DNA of 64,000 bases from Terebella lapidaria (lineage: Eukaryota; Annelida; Polychaeta; Terebellida; Terebellidae): contig OX424559.1 of NCBI GenBank assembly GCA_949152475.1, positions 14,353,809 through 14,417,808 of the forward strand, in the 5' to 3' direction. Positions 39,461-50,875 of this stretch are shown piece after piece. Within the stretch, counting starts at the first letter, position 1; each line of letters begins with the position of its first letter. The position numbers and the translations under genes were made by a program. Under the pieces are notes generated by a model, which saw only the letters and a program-made list of their open reading frames with translations, was not told the DNA's origin and searched no databases.

Positions 39461-39833
39461 ATCTTAGCCTTTGGGCTAATTTTTTATATGTGGTGTGTTT
39501 TGATGTGTCTCAATTTTTTTCTATGTTTTCGATAGACTGAGGAGAGCTGGTATTATCTTCTCGAATTACTAATTGCGTCTATTGATTATTGATAATTGTT
39601 AACTGGGGATTGTTATATTTTTCTCGATCTAACATAAATCACACAAAAACCGTATCCCGATTCTAGCCCAAAGGAAATCTCCGGCGCAGATTATTCGTAT
39701 ATAGGTGTGAGTTTTGTATCTGGAAAGAAAATAAACAACAACGAGGATACCAGATGCTCTTTGGTGTCACTAGAACAACGACAATAACAAATTTGTATTT
39801 TTTAGGAACATGATGTCGCTGAAGTTGTCATTC

Positions 39834-42800
39834 TGCTTTCACGTGTGTGAGGTCTCGCTCCCAAAAGTTACTGTTCTCACGTGTGTGAAGTCTCACTTCC
39901 TATAGTTAATGTTCTCACGTGTGTGAAGTCTCACTTCCTATAGTTAATGTTCTCACGTGTGTGAAGTCTCACCCCAATAGTTACTGTTCTCACGTGCGTG
40001 AAGTCTCACTTCCTATAGTTACTGTTCTCACGTGTGTGAAGTCTCACTTCCTATAGTTAATGTTCTCACGTGTGTGAAGTCTCACTTCCTATAGTTACTG
40101 CTCTCACGTGCGTGAAGTCTCACTTCCAATAGTTACTGTTCTCACGTGTGTGAAGTCTCACTTCCTATAGTTACTGTTCTCACGTGTGTGAAGTCTCACT
40201 TCCTATAGTTACTGCTCTCACGTGTGTGAAGTCTCACTTCCTATAGTTACTGTTCTCACGTGCGTGAAGTCTCACTTCCTATAGTTACTGTTCTCACGTG
40301 TGTGAAGTCTCACTTCCTATAGTTACTGCTCTCACGTGCGTGAAGTCTCACTTCCAATAGTTACTGTTCTCACGTGTGTGAAGTCTCACTTCCTATAGTT
40401 ACTGTTCTCACGTGTGTGAAGTCTCACTTCCTATAGTTACTGCTCTCACGTGCGTGAAGTCTCACTTCCAATAGTTACTGTTCTCACGTGTGTGAAGTCT
40501 CACTTCCTATAGTTACTGTTCTCACGTGTGTGAAGTCTCACTTCCTATAGTTACTGCTCTCACGTGCGTGAAGTCTCACTTCCAATAGTTACTGTTCTCA
40601 CGTGTGTGAAGTCTCACTTCCTATAGTTACTGTTCTCACGTGTGTGAAGTCTCACTTCCTATAGTTACTGCTCTCACGTGTGTGAAGTCTCACTTCCTAT
40701 AGTTACTGTTCTCACGTGCGTGAAGTCTCACTTCCTATAGTTACTGTTCTCACGTGTGGGAAGTCTCACCCCCAATAGTTACTGTTCTCACGTGCGTGAA
40801 GTCTCACTCCCAATAGTTACTGTTCTCACGTGTGTGAAGTCTCACTTCCTATAGTTACTGCTCTCACGTGTGTGAAGTCTCACTTCCTATAGTTACTGTT
40901 CTCACGTGCGTGAAGTCTCACTTCCTATAGTTACTGTTCTCACGTGTGGGAAGTCTCACCCCCAATAGTTACTGTTCTCACGTGCGTGAAGTCTCACTCC
41001 CTATAGTTACTGTTCTCACGTGCTGAAGTCTCACTTCCTATAGTTACTGTTCTCACGTGCGTGAAGTCTCACTCCCTATAGTTACTGTTCTCACGTGTGG
41101 GAAGTCTCACTTCCAATAGTTACTGTTCTCACGTGTGTGAAGTCTCACTCCCTATAGTTACTGTTCTCACGTGTGGGAAGTCTCACCCCCAATAGTTACT
41201 GTTCTCACGTGTGTGAAGTCTCACTTCCTATAGTTACTGTTCTCACGTGCGTGAAGTCTCACTCCCTATAGTTACTGTTCTCACGTGTGGGAAGTCTCAC
41301 TTCCAATAGTTACTGTTCTCACGTGTGTGAAGTCTCACTCCCTATAGTTACTGTTCTCACGTGTGTGAAGTCTCACTCCCAATAGTTACTGTTCTCACGT
41401 GCGTGAAGTCTCACTCCCTATAGTTACTGTTCTCACGTGTGGGAAGTCTCACTTCCAATAGTTACTGTTCTCACGTGTGTGAAGTCTCACTTCCTATAGT
41501 TACTGTTCTCACGTGTGGGAAGTCTCACCCCCAATAGTTACTGTTCTCACGTGCGTGAAGTCTCACTCCCTATAGTTACTGTTCTCACGTGCTGAAGTCT
41601 CACTTCCTATAGTTACTGTTCTCACGTGCGTGAAGTCTCACTCCCTATAGTTACTGTTCTCACGTGTGGGAAGTCTCACTTCCAATAGTTACTGTTCTCA
41701 CGTGTGTGAAGTCTCACTTCCTATAGTTACTGTTCTCACGTGCGTGAAGTCTCACTTCCTATAGTTACTGTTCTCACGTGTGTGAAGTCTCACCCCCAAT
41801 AGTTACTGTTCTCACGTGCGTGAAGTCTCACTCCCTATAGTTACTGTTCTCACGTGCGTGAAGTCTCACTTCCTATAGTTACTGCTCTCACGTGTGTGAA
41901 GTCTCACTTCCTATAGTTACTGTTCTCACGTGCGTGAAGTCTCACTTCCTATAGTTACTGTTCTCACGTGTGTGAAGTCTCACCCCCAATAGTTACTGTT
42001 CTCACGTGCGTGAAGTCTCACTCCCTATAGTTACTGTTCTCACGTGCGTGAAGTCTCACTTCCTATAGTTACTGCTCTCACGTGTGTGAAGTCTCACTTC
42101 CAATAGTTACTGTTCTCACGTGTGTGAAGTCTCACTCCCTATAGTTACTGTTCTCACGTGTGGGAAGTCTCACTTCCAATAGTTACTGTTCTCACGTGTG
42201 GGAAGTCTCACTTCCAATAGTTACTGTTCTCACGTGTGTGAAGTCTCACCCCCAATAGTTACTGTTCTCACGTGTGTGAAGTCTCACTTCCTATAGTTAC
42301 TGTTCTCACGTGTGTGAAGTCTCACCCCCAATAGTTACTGTTCTCACGTGTGTGAAGTCTCACCCCCAATAGTTACTCTTCTCACGTGCATGAAGTCTCA
42401 CCCCCAATAGTTACTTTTCTCACGTGTGTGAAGTCTCACTCCCAATAGTTACTCTTCTCACGTGCATGAAGTCTCACCCCCAATAGTTACTGTTCTCACG
42501 TGTGTGAAGTCTCACTTCCTATAGTTACTGTTCTCACGTGTGTGAAGTCTCACTTCCAATAGTTACTGTTCTCACGTGTGTGAAGTCTCACTTCCTATAG
42601 TTACTGCTCTCACGTGCGTGAAGTCTCACTTCCAATAGTTACTGTTCTCACGTGTGTGAAGTCTCACTTCCTATAGTTACTGTTCTCACGTGTGTGAAGT
42701 CTCACTCCAAATAGTTACTGACTACGTGTGTGAAGTCTCACTTCCAATAGTTACTGTTCTCACGTGTGTGAAGTCTCACTTCCTATAGTTACTGTTCTCA

Positions 42801-45800
42801 CGTGTGTGAAGTCTCACTTCCAATAGTTACTGTTCTCACGTGTGTGAAGTCTCACTCCAAATAGTTACTGACTACGTGTGTGAAGTCTCACTTCCAATAG
42901 TTACTGTTCTCACGTGTGTGAAGTCTCACTTCCTATAGTTACTGTTCTCACGTGTGTGAAGTCTCACTTCCAATAGTTACTGTTCTCACGTGTGTGAAGT
43001 CTCACTTCCAATAGTTACTGTTCTCACGTGTGTGAAGTCTCACTTCCAATAGTTACTGTTCTCACGTGTGTGAAGTCTCACTCCCAATAGTTACTGTTCT
43101 CACGTGCGTGAAGTCTCACTTCCAATAGTTACTGTTCTCACGTGTGTGAAGTCTCACTCGCAATAGTTAGTGTTCTCGCGTGTGTGAAGTCTCACTTCCT
43201 ATAGTTACTGTTCTCACGTGTGTGAAGTCTCACTTCCTATAGTTACTGTTCTCACGTGTGTGAAGTCTCACTCCCAATAGTTACTGTTCTCACGTGCGTG
43301 AAGTCTCACTTCCAATAGTTACTGTTCTCACGTGTGTGAAGTCTCACTCCCAATAGTTACTGTTCTCACGTGTGTGAAGTCTCACTCCCTATAGTTACTG
43401 TTCTCACGTGTGTGAAGTCTCACTCCCAATAGTTACTGTTCTCACGTGTGTGAAGTCTCACTCCCTTTAGTTACTGTTCTCACGTGTGTGAAGTCTCACT
43501 TCCAATAGTTACTGTTCTCACGTGCGTGAAGTCTCACTCCCAATAGTTACTGTTCTCACGTGTGTGAAATCTCACTCCCAATAGTTACTGTTCTCACGTG
43601 TGTGAAGTCTCACTCCCAATAGTTACTGTTCTCACGTGTGTGAAGTCTCACTCCCTATAGTTACTGTTCTCACGTGTGTGAAGTCTCACTCCCAATAGTT
43701 ACTGTTCTCACGTGTGTGAAGTCTCACTCCCAATAGTTACTGTTCTCACGTGTGTGAAGTCTCACTCCCTATAGTTACTGTTCTCACGTGTGTGAAGTCT
43801 CACTCCCAATAGTTACTGTTCTCACGTGCGTGAAGTCTCACTCCCTTTAGTTACTGTTCTCACGTGCGTGAAGTCTCACTTCCTATAGTTACTGTTCTCA
43901 CGTGTGTGAAGTCTAACTTCCTTTAGTTACTGTTCTCTCGTGTGTGAAGTCTCACTCCCAATAGTTACTGTTCTCACGTGTGTGAAGTGTCACTCCCTTT
44001 AGTTACTGTTCTCACGTGCGTGAAGTCTCACTTCCAATAGTTACTGTTCTCACGTGCGTGAAGTCTCACTTCCTATAGTTACTGTTCTCACGTGCGTGAA
44101 GTCTCACCCCCAAAAGTTACTGTTCTCACGTGTGTGAAGTCTCACCCCCAATAGTTTCTGTTCTCACGTGTGTGAAGTCTCACTTCCTATAGTTACTGTT
44201 CTCACGTGTGTGAAGTCTCACCACCCATAGTTACTGTTCTCGCATGTGTGAAGTCTCACTTCCTATAGTTACTGTTCTCACGTGCGTGAAGTCTTACTTC
44301 CAATAGTTACTGTTCTCACGTGCGTGAAGTCTCACTTCCTATAGTTACTGTTCTCACGTGCGTGAAGTCTCACTTCCAATAGTTACTGTTCTCACGTGCG
44401 TGAAGTCTCACTTCCTATAGTTACTGTTCTCACGTGTGTGAAGTCTCACTTCCAATAGTTACTGTTCTCACGTGTGTGAAGTCTCACTTCCAATAGTTAC
44501 TGTTCTCACGTGCGTGAAGTCTCACTTCCTATAGTTACTGTTCTCACGTGTGTGAAGTCTCACTTCCAATAGTTACTGTTCTCACGTGTGTGAAGTCTCA
44601 CTTCCTATAGTTACTGTTCTCACGTGTGTGAAGTCTCCCTTCCTATAGTTACTGTTCTCACGTGCGTGAAGTCTCACTTCCAATAGTTACTGTTCTCACG
44701 TGTGTGAAGTCACACTTCCTATAGTTACTGTTCTCACGTGTGTGAAGTCTCACCCCAATAGTTACTGTTCTCACGTGTGTGAAGTCACACTCCCTATAGT
44801 TACTGTTCTCACGTGTGTGAAGTCTCACCCCAATAGTTACTGTTCTCACGTGCGTGAAGTCTCACTCCCAATAGTTACTGTTCTCACGTGTGTGAAGTCT
44901 CACTTCCAATAGTTACTGTTCTCACGTGTGTGAAGTCTCACTTCCTATAGTTACTGTTCTCACGTGTGTGAAGTCTCACTCCCAATAGTTACTGTTCTCA
45001 CGTGTGTGAAGTCTCACTTCCAATAGTTACTGTTCTCACGTGCGTGAAGTCTTACTTCCAATAGTTACTGTTCTCACGTGTGTGAAGTCTCACTTCCTAT
45101 AGTTACTGTTCTCACGTGCGTGAAGTCTTACTTCCAATAGTTACTGCTCTCACGTGTGTGAAGTCTCACTTCCTATAGTTACTGTTCTCACGTGTGTGAA
45201 GTCTCACTTCCTATAGTTACTGTTCTCACGTGTGTGAAGTCTCACTTCCTATAGTTACTGTTCTCACGTGCGTGAAGTCTCACTTCCTATAGTTACTGTT
45301 CTCACGTGCGTGAAGTATCACCCCCAATAGTTACTGTTCTCACGTGTGTGAAGTCTCACTTCCTATAGTTACTGTTCTCACGTGTGTGAAGTCTCACTTC
45401 CTATAGTTACTGCTCTCACATGCGTGAAGTCTCACCCCCAATAGTTTCTGTTCTCACGTGTGTGAAGTCTCACTTCCCATAGTTACTGTTCTCACGTGTG
45501 TGAAGTCTCACCCCAATAGTTACTGTTCTCACGTGTGTGAAGTCTCACTTCCAATAGTTACTGTTCTCACGTGTGTGAAGTCACACTCCCTATAGTTACT
45601 GTTCTCACGTGTGTGAAGTCTCACTTCCAATAGTTACTGTTCTCACGTGTGTGAAGTCTCACCCCAATAGTTACTGTTCTCACGTGTGTGAAGTCTCACT
45701 CCCAATAGTTACTGTTCTCACGTGTGTGAAGTCTCACCCCAATAGTTACTGTTCTCACGTGTGTGAAGTCTCACTTCCAATAGTTACTGTTCTCACGTGT

Positions 45801-48800
45801 GTGAAGTCACACTCCCTATAGTTACTGTTCTCACGTGTGTGAAGTCTCACTTCCAATAGTTACTGTTCTCACGTGTGTGAAGTCTCACCCCAATAGTTAC
45901 TGTTCTCACGTGTGTGAAGTCTCACTTCCAATAGTTACTGTTCTCACGTGTGTGAAGTCACACTCCCTATAGTTACTGTTCTCACGTGTGTGAAGTCTCA
46001 CCCCAATAGTTACTGTTCTCACGTGTGTGAAGTCTCACTTCCAATAGTTACTGTTCTCACGTGTGTGAAGTCTCACTTCCTATAGTTACTGTTCTCACGT
46101 GTGTGAAGTCTCACTCCCTATAGTTACTGTTCTCACGTGTGTGAAGTCTCACTTCCAATAGTTACTGTTCTCACGTGTGGGAAGTCTCACCCCCAATAGT
46201 TACTGTTCTCACGTGTGTGAAGTCTCACTTCCTATAGTTACTGTTCTCACGTGCGTGAAGTCTCACTCCCTATAGTTACTGTTCTCACGTGTGGGAAGTC
46301 TCACTCCCTATAGTTACTGTTCTCACGTGCGTGAAGTCTCCCTTCCTATAGTTACTGTTCTCACGTGCGCGGAGTCTCACTCCCAATAGTTACTGTTCTC
46401 ACGTGTGTGAAGTTTCACCCCCAATAGTTACTGTTCTCACGTGTGTGAAGTCTCACTCCCAATAGTTACTGTTCTCACGTGTGTGAAGTTTCACCCCCAA
46501 TAGTTACTGTTCTCACGTGTGTGAAGTCTCACTCCCAATAGTTACTGTTCTCACGTGCGTGAAGTCTCACTTCCTATAGTTTTTGTTCCCACGTGTGTGA
46601 AGTCTCACTTCCTATAGTTACTGTTCTCACGTGTGTGAAGTCACACTTCCTGTAGTTACTGTTCTCACGTGTGTGAAGTCTTACTTCCAATAGTTACTGT
46701 TCTCACGTGTGTGAAGTCACACTTCCTATAGTTACTGTTCTCACGTGTGTGAAGTCTCACTCCCTATAGTTACAGTTCCCACGTGTGTGAAGTCTCCCTT
46801 CCTATAGTTACTGTTCTCACGTGCGCGGAGTCTCACTCCCAATAGTTACTGTTCTCACGTGTGTGAAGTTTCACTTCCAATAGTTACTGTTCTCACGTGC
46901 GTGAAGTCTCACTTCCAATAGTTACTGTTCTCACGTGTGTGAAGTCTCACTTCCAATAGTTACTGTTCTCACGTGCGTGAAGTCTCACTCGCAATAGTTA
47001 GTGTTCTCACGTGCGTGAAGTCTCACTTCCTATAGTTACTGTTCTCACGTGTGTGAAGTCTCACTCCCAATAGTTACTGTTCTCACGTGTGTGAAGTCTC
47101 ACTTCCAATAGTTGCTGCTCTCATGTGTGTGAAGTCTCACTCCCAATAGTTACTGTTCTCACGTGTGTGAAGTCTCACTTCCAATAGTTACTGTTCTCAC
47201 GTGTGTGAAGTCTCACTTCCTATAGTTACTGTTCTCACGTGTGTGAAGTCTCACTCCCAATAGTTACTGTTCTCACGTGTGTGAAGTCTCACTTCCAATA
47301 GTTACTGTTCTCACGTGTGTGAAGTCTCACTTCCAATAGTTACTGTTCTCACGTGTGTGAAGTCTCACTCCCAATAGTTACTGTTCTCACGTGTGTGAAG
47401 TCTCACTTCCTATAGTTACTGTTCTCACGTGTGTGAAGTCTCACCCCCAATAGTTACTGTTCTCACGTGCGTGAAGTCTCACTTCCTATAGTTACTGTTC
47501 TCACGTGTGTGAAGTCTCACTTCCTATAGTTACTGTTCTCACGTGTGTGAAGTCTCACTTCCAATAGTTACTGTTCTCACGTGTGTGAAGTCTCACTTCC
47601 TATAGTTACTGTTCTCACGTGTGTGAAGTCTCACTTCCAATAGTTACTGTTCTCACGTGTGTGAAGTCTCACTTCCTATAGTTACTGTTCTCACGTGTGT
47701 GAAGTCTCACTTCCAATAGTTACTGTTCTCACGTGTGTGAAGTCTCACTTCCTATAGTTACTGTTCTCACGTGCGTGAAGTCTCACTTCCAATAGTTACT
47801 GTTCTCACGTGTGTGAAGTCTCACTTCCAATAGTTACTGTTCTCACGTGTGTGAAGTCTCACTTCCAATAGTTACTGTTCTCACGTGTGTGAAGTCTCAC
47901 CCCCAATAGTTACTGTTCTCACGTGCGTGAAGTCTCACTTCCTATAGTTACTGTTCTCACATGTGTGAAGTCTCATTTCCAAAAGTCACTGTTCTCACGT
48001 GTGTGAAGTCACACTCCCTATAGTTACTGTTCTCACGTGTGTGAAGTCTCACTCCCTATAGTTACTGTTCTCACGTGCGTGAAGTCTCACTTCCAATAGT
48101 TACTGTTCTCACATGTGTGAAGTCTCATTTCCAAAAGTTACTGTTCTCACGTGTGTGAAGTCTCACTCCCAATAGTTACTGTTCTCACGTGTGTGAAGTC
48201 ACACTCCCTATAGTTACTGTTCTCATGTGTGTGAAGTCTCACTTCCTATAGTTACTGTTCTCACGTGCGTGAAGTCACACTCCCTATAGTTACTGTTCTC
48301 ACGTGTGTGAAGTCTCACTCCCTATAGTTACTGTTCTCACGTGCGTGAAGTCTCACTTCCTATAGTTACTGTTCTCACGTGCGTGAAGTCTCACTCCCAA
48401 TAGTTACTGTTCTCACGTGTGTGAAGTCTCACTCCCTATAGTTACTGTTCTCACGTGCGTGAAGTCTCACTTCCAATAGTTACTGTTCTCACGTGTGTGA
48501 AGTCTCACCCCCAATAGTTTCTGTTCTCACGTGTGTGAAGTCTCACTTCCTATAGTTACTGTTCTCACGTGTGTGAAGTCTCACTTCCTATAGTTACTGT
48601 TCTCACGTGTGTGAAGTCTCACTCCCAATAGTTACTGTTCTCACGTGTGTGAAGTCTCACTCCCAATAGTTACTGTTCTCACGTGTGTGAAGTCTCACTC
48701 CCAATAGTTACTGTTCTCACGTGTGTGAAGTCTCACTTCCAATAGTTACTGTTCTCACGTGCGTGAAGTCTCACTCCCAATAGTTACTGTTCTCACGTGT

Positions 48801-49888
48801 GTGAAGTCTCACTTCCTATAGTTACTGTTCTCACGTGTGTGAAGTCTCACCACCCATAGTTACTGTTCTCACGTGCGTGAAGTCTCACTTCCTATAGTTA
48901 CTGTTCTCACGTGTGTGAAGTCTCACCCCCAATAGTTACTGTTCTCACGTGTGTGAAGTCTCACTCCCAATAGTTACTGTTCTCACGTGTGTGAAGTCTC
49001 ACTCCCAATAGTTACTGTTCTCACGTGTGTGAAGTCTCACCACCCATAGTTACTGTTCTCACGTGCGTGAAGTCTCACTTCCTATAGTTACTGTTCTCAC
49101 GTGTGTGAAGTCTCACCCCCAATAGTTACTGTTCTCACGTGTGTGAAGTCTCACTCCCAATAGTTACTGTTCTCACGTGTGTGAAGTCTCACTCCCAATA
49201 GTTACTGTTCTCACGTGTGTGAAGTCTCACTCCCAATAGTTACTGTTCTCACGTGTGTGAAGTCTCACTCCCAATAGTTACTGTTCTCACGTGTGTGAAG
49301 TCTCACTTCCAATAGTTACTGTTCTCACGTGCGTGAAGTCTCACTCCCAATAGTTACTGTTCTCACGTGTGTGAAGTCTCACTCCCAATAGTTACTGTTC
49401 TCACGTGTGTGAAGTCTCACTCCCAATAGTTACTGTTCTCACGTGTGTGAAGTCTCACTCCCAATAGTTACTGTTCTCACGTGTGTGAAGTCTCACTCCC
49501 AATAGTTACTGTTCTCACGTGTGTGAAGTCTCACTCCCAATAGTTACTGTTCTCACGTGTGTGAAGTCTCACCCCAATAGTTACTGTTCTCACGTGTGTG
49601 AAGTCTCACTTCCAATAGTTACTGTTCTCACGTGCGTGAAGTCTCACCCCAATAGTTACTGTTCTCACGTGTGTGAAGTCTCACTTCCAATAGTTACTGT
49701 TCTCACGTGTGTGAAGTCTCACCACCAATAGTTACTGTTCTCACGTGTGTGAAGTCTCACTTCCAATAGTTACTGTTCTCACGTGTGTGAAGTCTCACCA
49801 CCAATAGTTACTGTTCTCACGTGTGTGAAGTCTCACTTCCAATAGTTACTGTTCTCACGTGCGTGAAGTCTCACCACCAATAATTACC
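39834..49888. repeat. ~10 kb satellite of 38-bp monomers (about 264 copies), each with an E-box
   Basis: An uninterrupted head-to-tail array. The monomer is 38 bp, built from a TTCTCACGTG segment, a GTGAAGTCTCAC hairpin-like segment (GTGA pairs with TCAC) and a conserved TAGTTACTG. Two zones vary: TGTGTG/TGCGTG/TGTGGG just after the E-box, and TTCCTA/TTCCAA/TCCCAA/CCCCAA before TAG. A recurrent 37-bp variant lacks one C. The first and last monomers are the most diverged (edges at about 39834-39870 and 49850-49888), as expected when exchange homogenises the middle. Higher-order blocks are visible. There are no unique spacers, so it is not CRISPR-like, and the open frames inside it are a by-product of 3 x 38 = 114 bp. 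It ends 988 bases before the receptor ATG. Confidence 0.97.
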
Positions 49889-50700
49889 GCCACAGCCGTG
49901 TGCTGATTAATCTTCTAACGATTCCACTCGAGGAGAGATTTGCATTTAGAGCACTTGCAGGGGACCGAATGTCAACTTCACTTTGTACTTTTCCCGTCAG
50001 ACACCGTGATCTGCAGGGAAAAGTCTACCATCAGCCCACCCAAAACACACACCTCCATCGGATTCTTCAATCACAGAATTGGTAATTTCACGGCATCAAT
50101 CTACTGTGACCTCAGCCACTGATCACCGCATACTTCACCCCTCCCCTTCCCCCCAAAAAGAGAGAGAACGGAAAATAAAACCTTGGTTGGTGCCCGGGGG
50201 CAAAAATGGAACGATGTCTAATTTCCCAGTTAATCAGGTGATCGTCTGCAGACGAGAAACTGGCGGGAAAACCGGCGGTGAATTCGTAAATATGTACTAC
50301 GCAGGGGTCTGATTTATTTCAGCTATTTTGTTGGGGTTATTTTTTTTGTCGTTCCCCCATACTATCTCCTCACACGCTGAAATATCTGAGAAAAGTTTGC
50401 AAGAGTTCCTCGCAAAGTTTTCCCACGGCGATCATGTACTGTATTCAGTTGAGCAAGCGGACATACATGTATTCCAAAGGCAATCTTAGATGGAACTACT
50501 TGGTTACTTTACAAATGCATAACCACCGACACCGTGGAATAGACGTACGGCGAACCATCTTTGATTAATATCCGACAACGATACCGTGTAAATATATAAT
50601 TGCCGCTATTGGTCCGAGTATTTGGCCTGTGGCGACATGGCTCAAGATTAATCACTCCCCGCAAACGACGTAACGCACGATATGACTATTAATTATCTGT
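49889..50700. other. Unique spacer between E-box satellite and receptor gene
   Basis: About 0.8 kb with no gene or repeat seen. A pyrimidine-rich segment lies at about 50135-50155. It must contain the upstream part of the receptor locus (intron and possibly promoter), but no TATA box or other clear core element is visible. Confidence 0.5.
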
Positions 50701-50875
50701 CTGTTTGTCTTTTCTCAGGAGTTGTTGGGACTGGCCATTTTCTGGATGCGGGTGAGATTCCGACAATGTGTACGTTATGAACTGTGAATCTCCGCTGGTG
50801 ACAGGAACCTACGATTTACACACTTTCAATATGGGTTTGGATTATTAACTAAGTGAAACTCTCACGTGATTCAAA
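50701..50875 (+). promoter_or_regulatory. Putative 5' UTR exon of the receptor: splice acceptor, uORF, E-box
   Basis: A pyrimidine-rich tract ends in a good acceptor, TTTTCTCAG, with the AG at 50717-50718, so the coding exon probably starts at 50719 behind a 5' non-coding exon. A possible donor (GTGAGA at 50752) would make a 33-nt mini-exon instead. A six-codon upstream ORF including its stop lies at 50831-50848 and ends 27 bases before the main ATG, so it could reduce translation. A CACGTG E-box lies at 50863-50868 within CTCACGTG, the same 8-mer found in the satellite upstream. All functions are inference. Confidence 0.45.

Noticed and set aside
39834-49888. CRISPR-like array or repeat protein gene
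   Set aside because: Monomers are contiguous with no unique spacers. The MCEVSLPIVTVL-type frames arise only because three 38-bp units make 114 bases; they break wherever 37-bp monomers shift the phase and have no conserved start.
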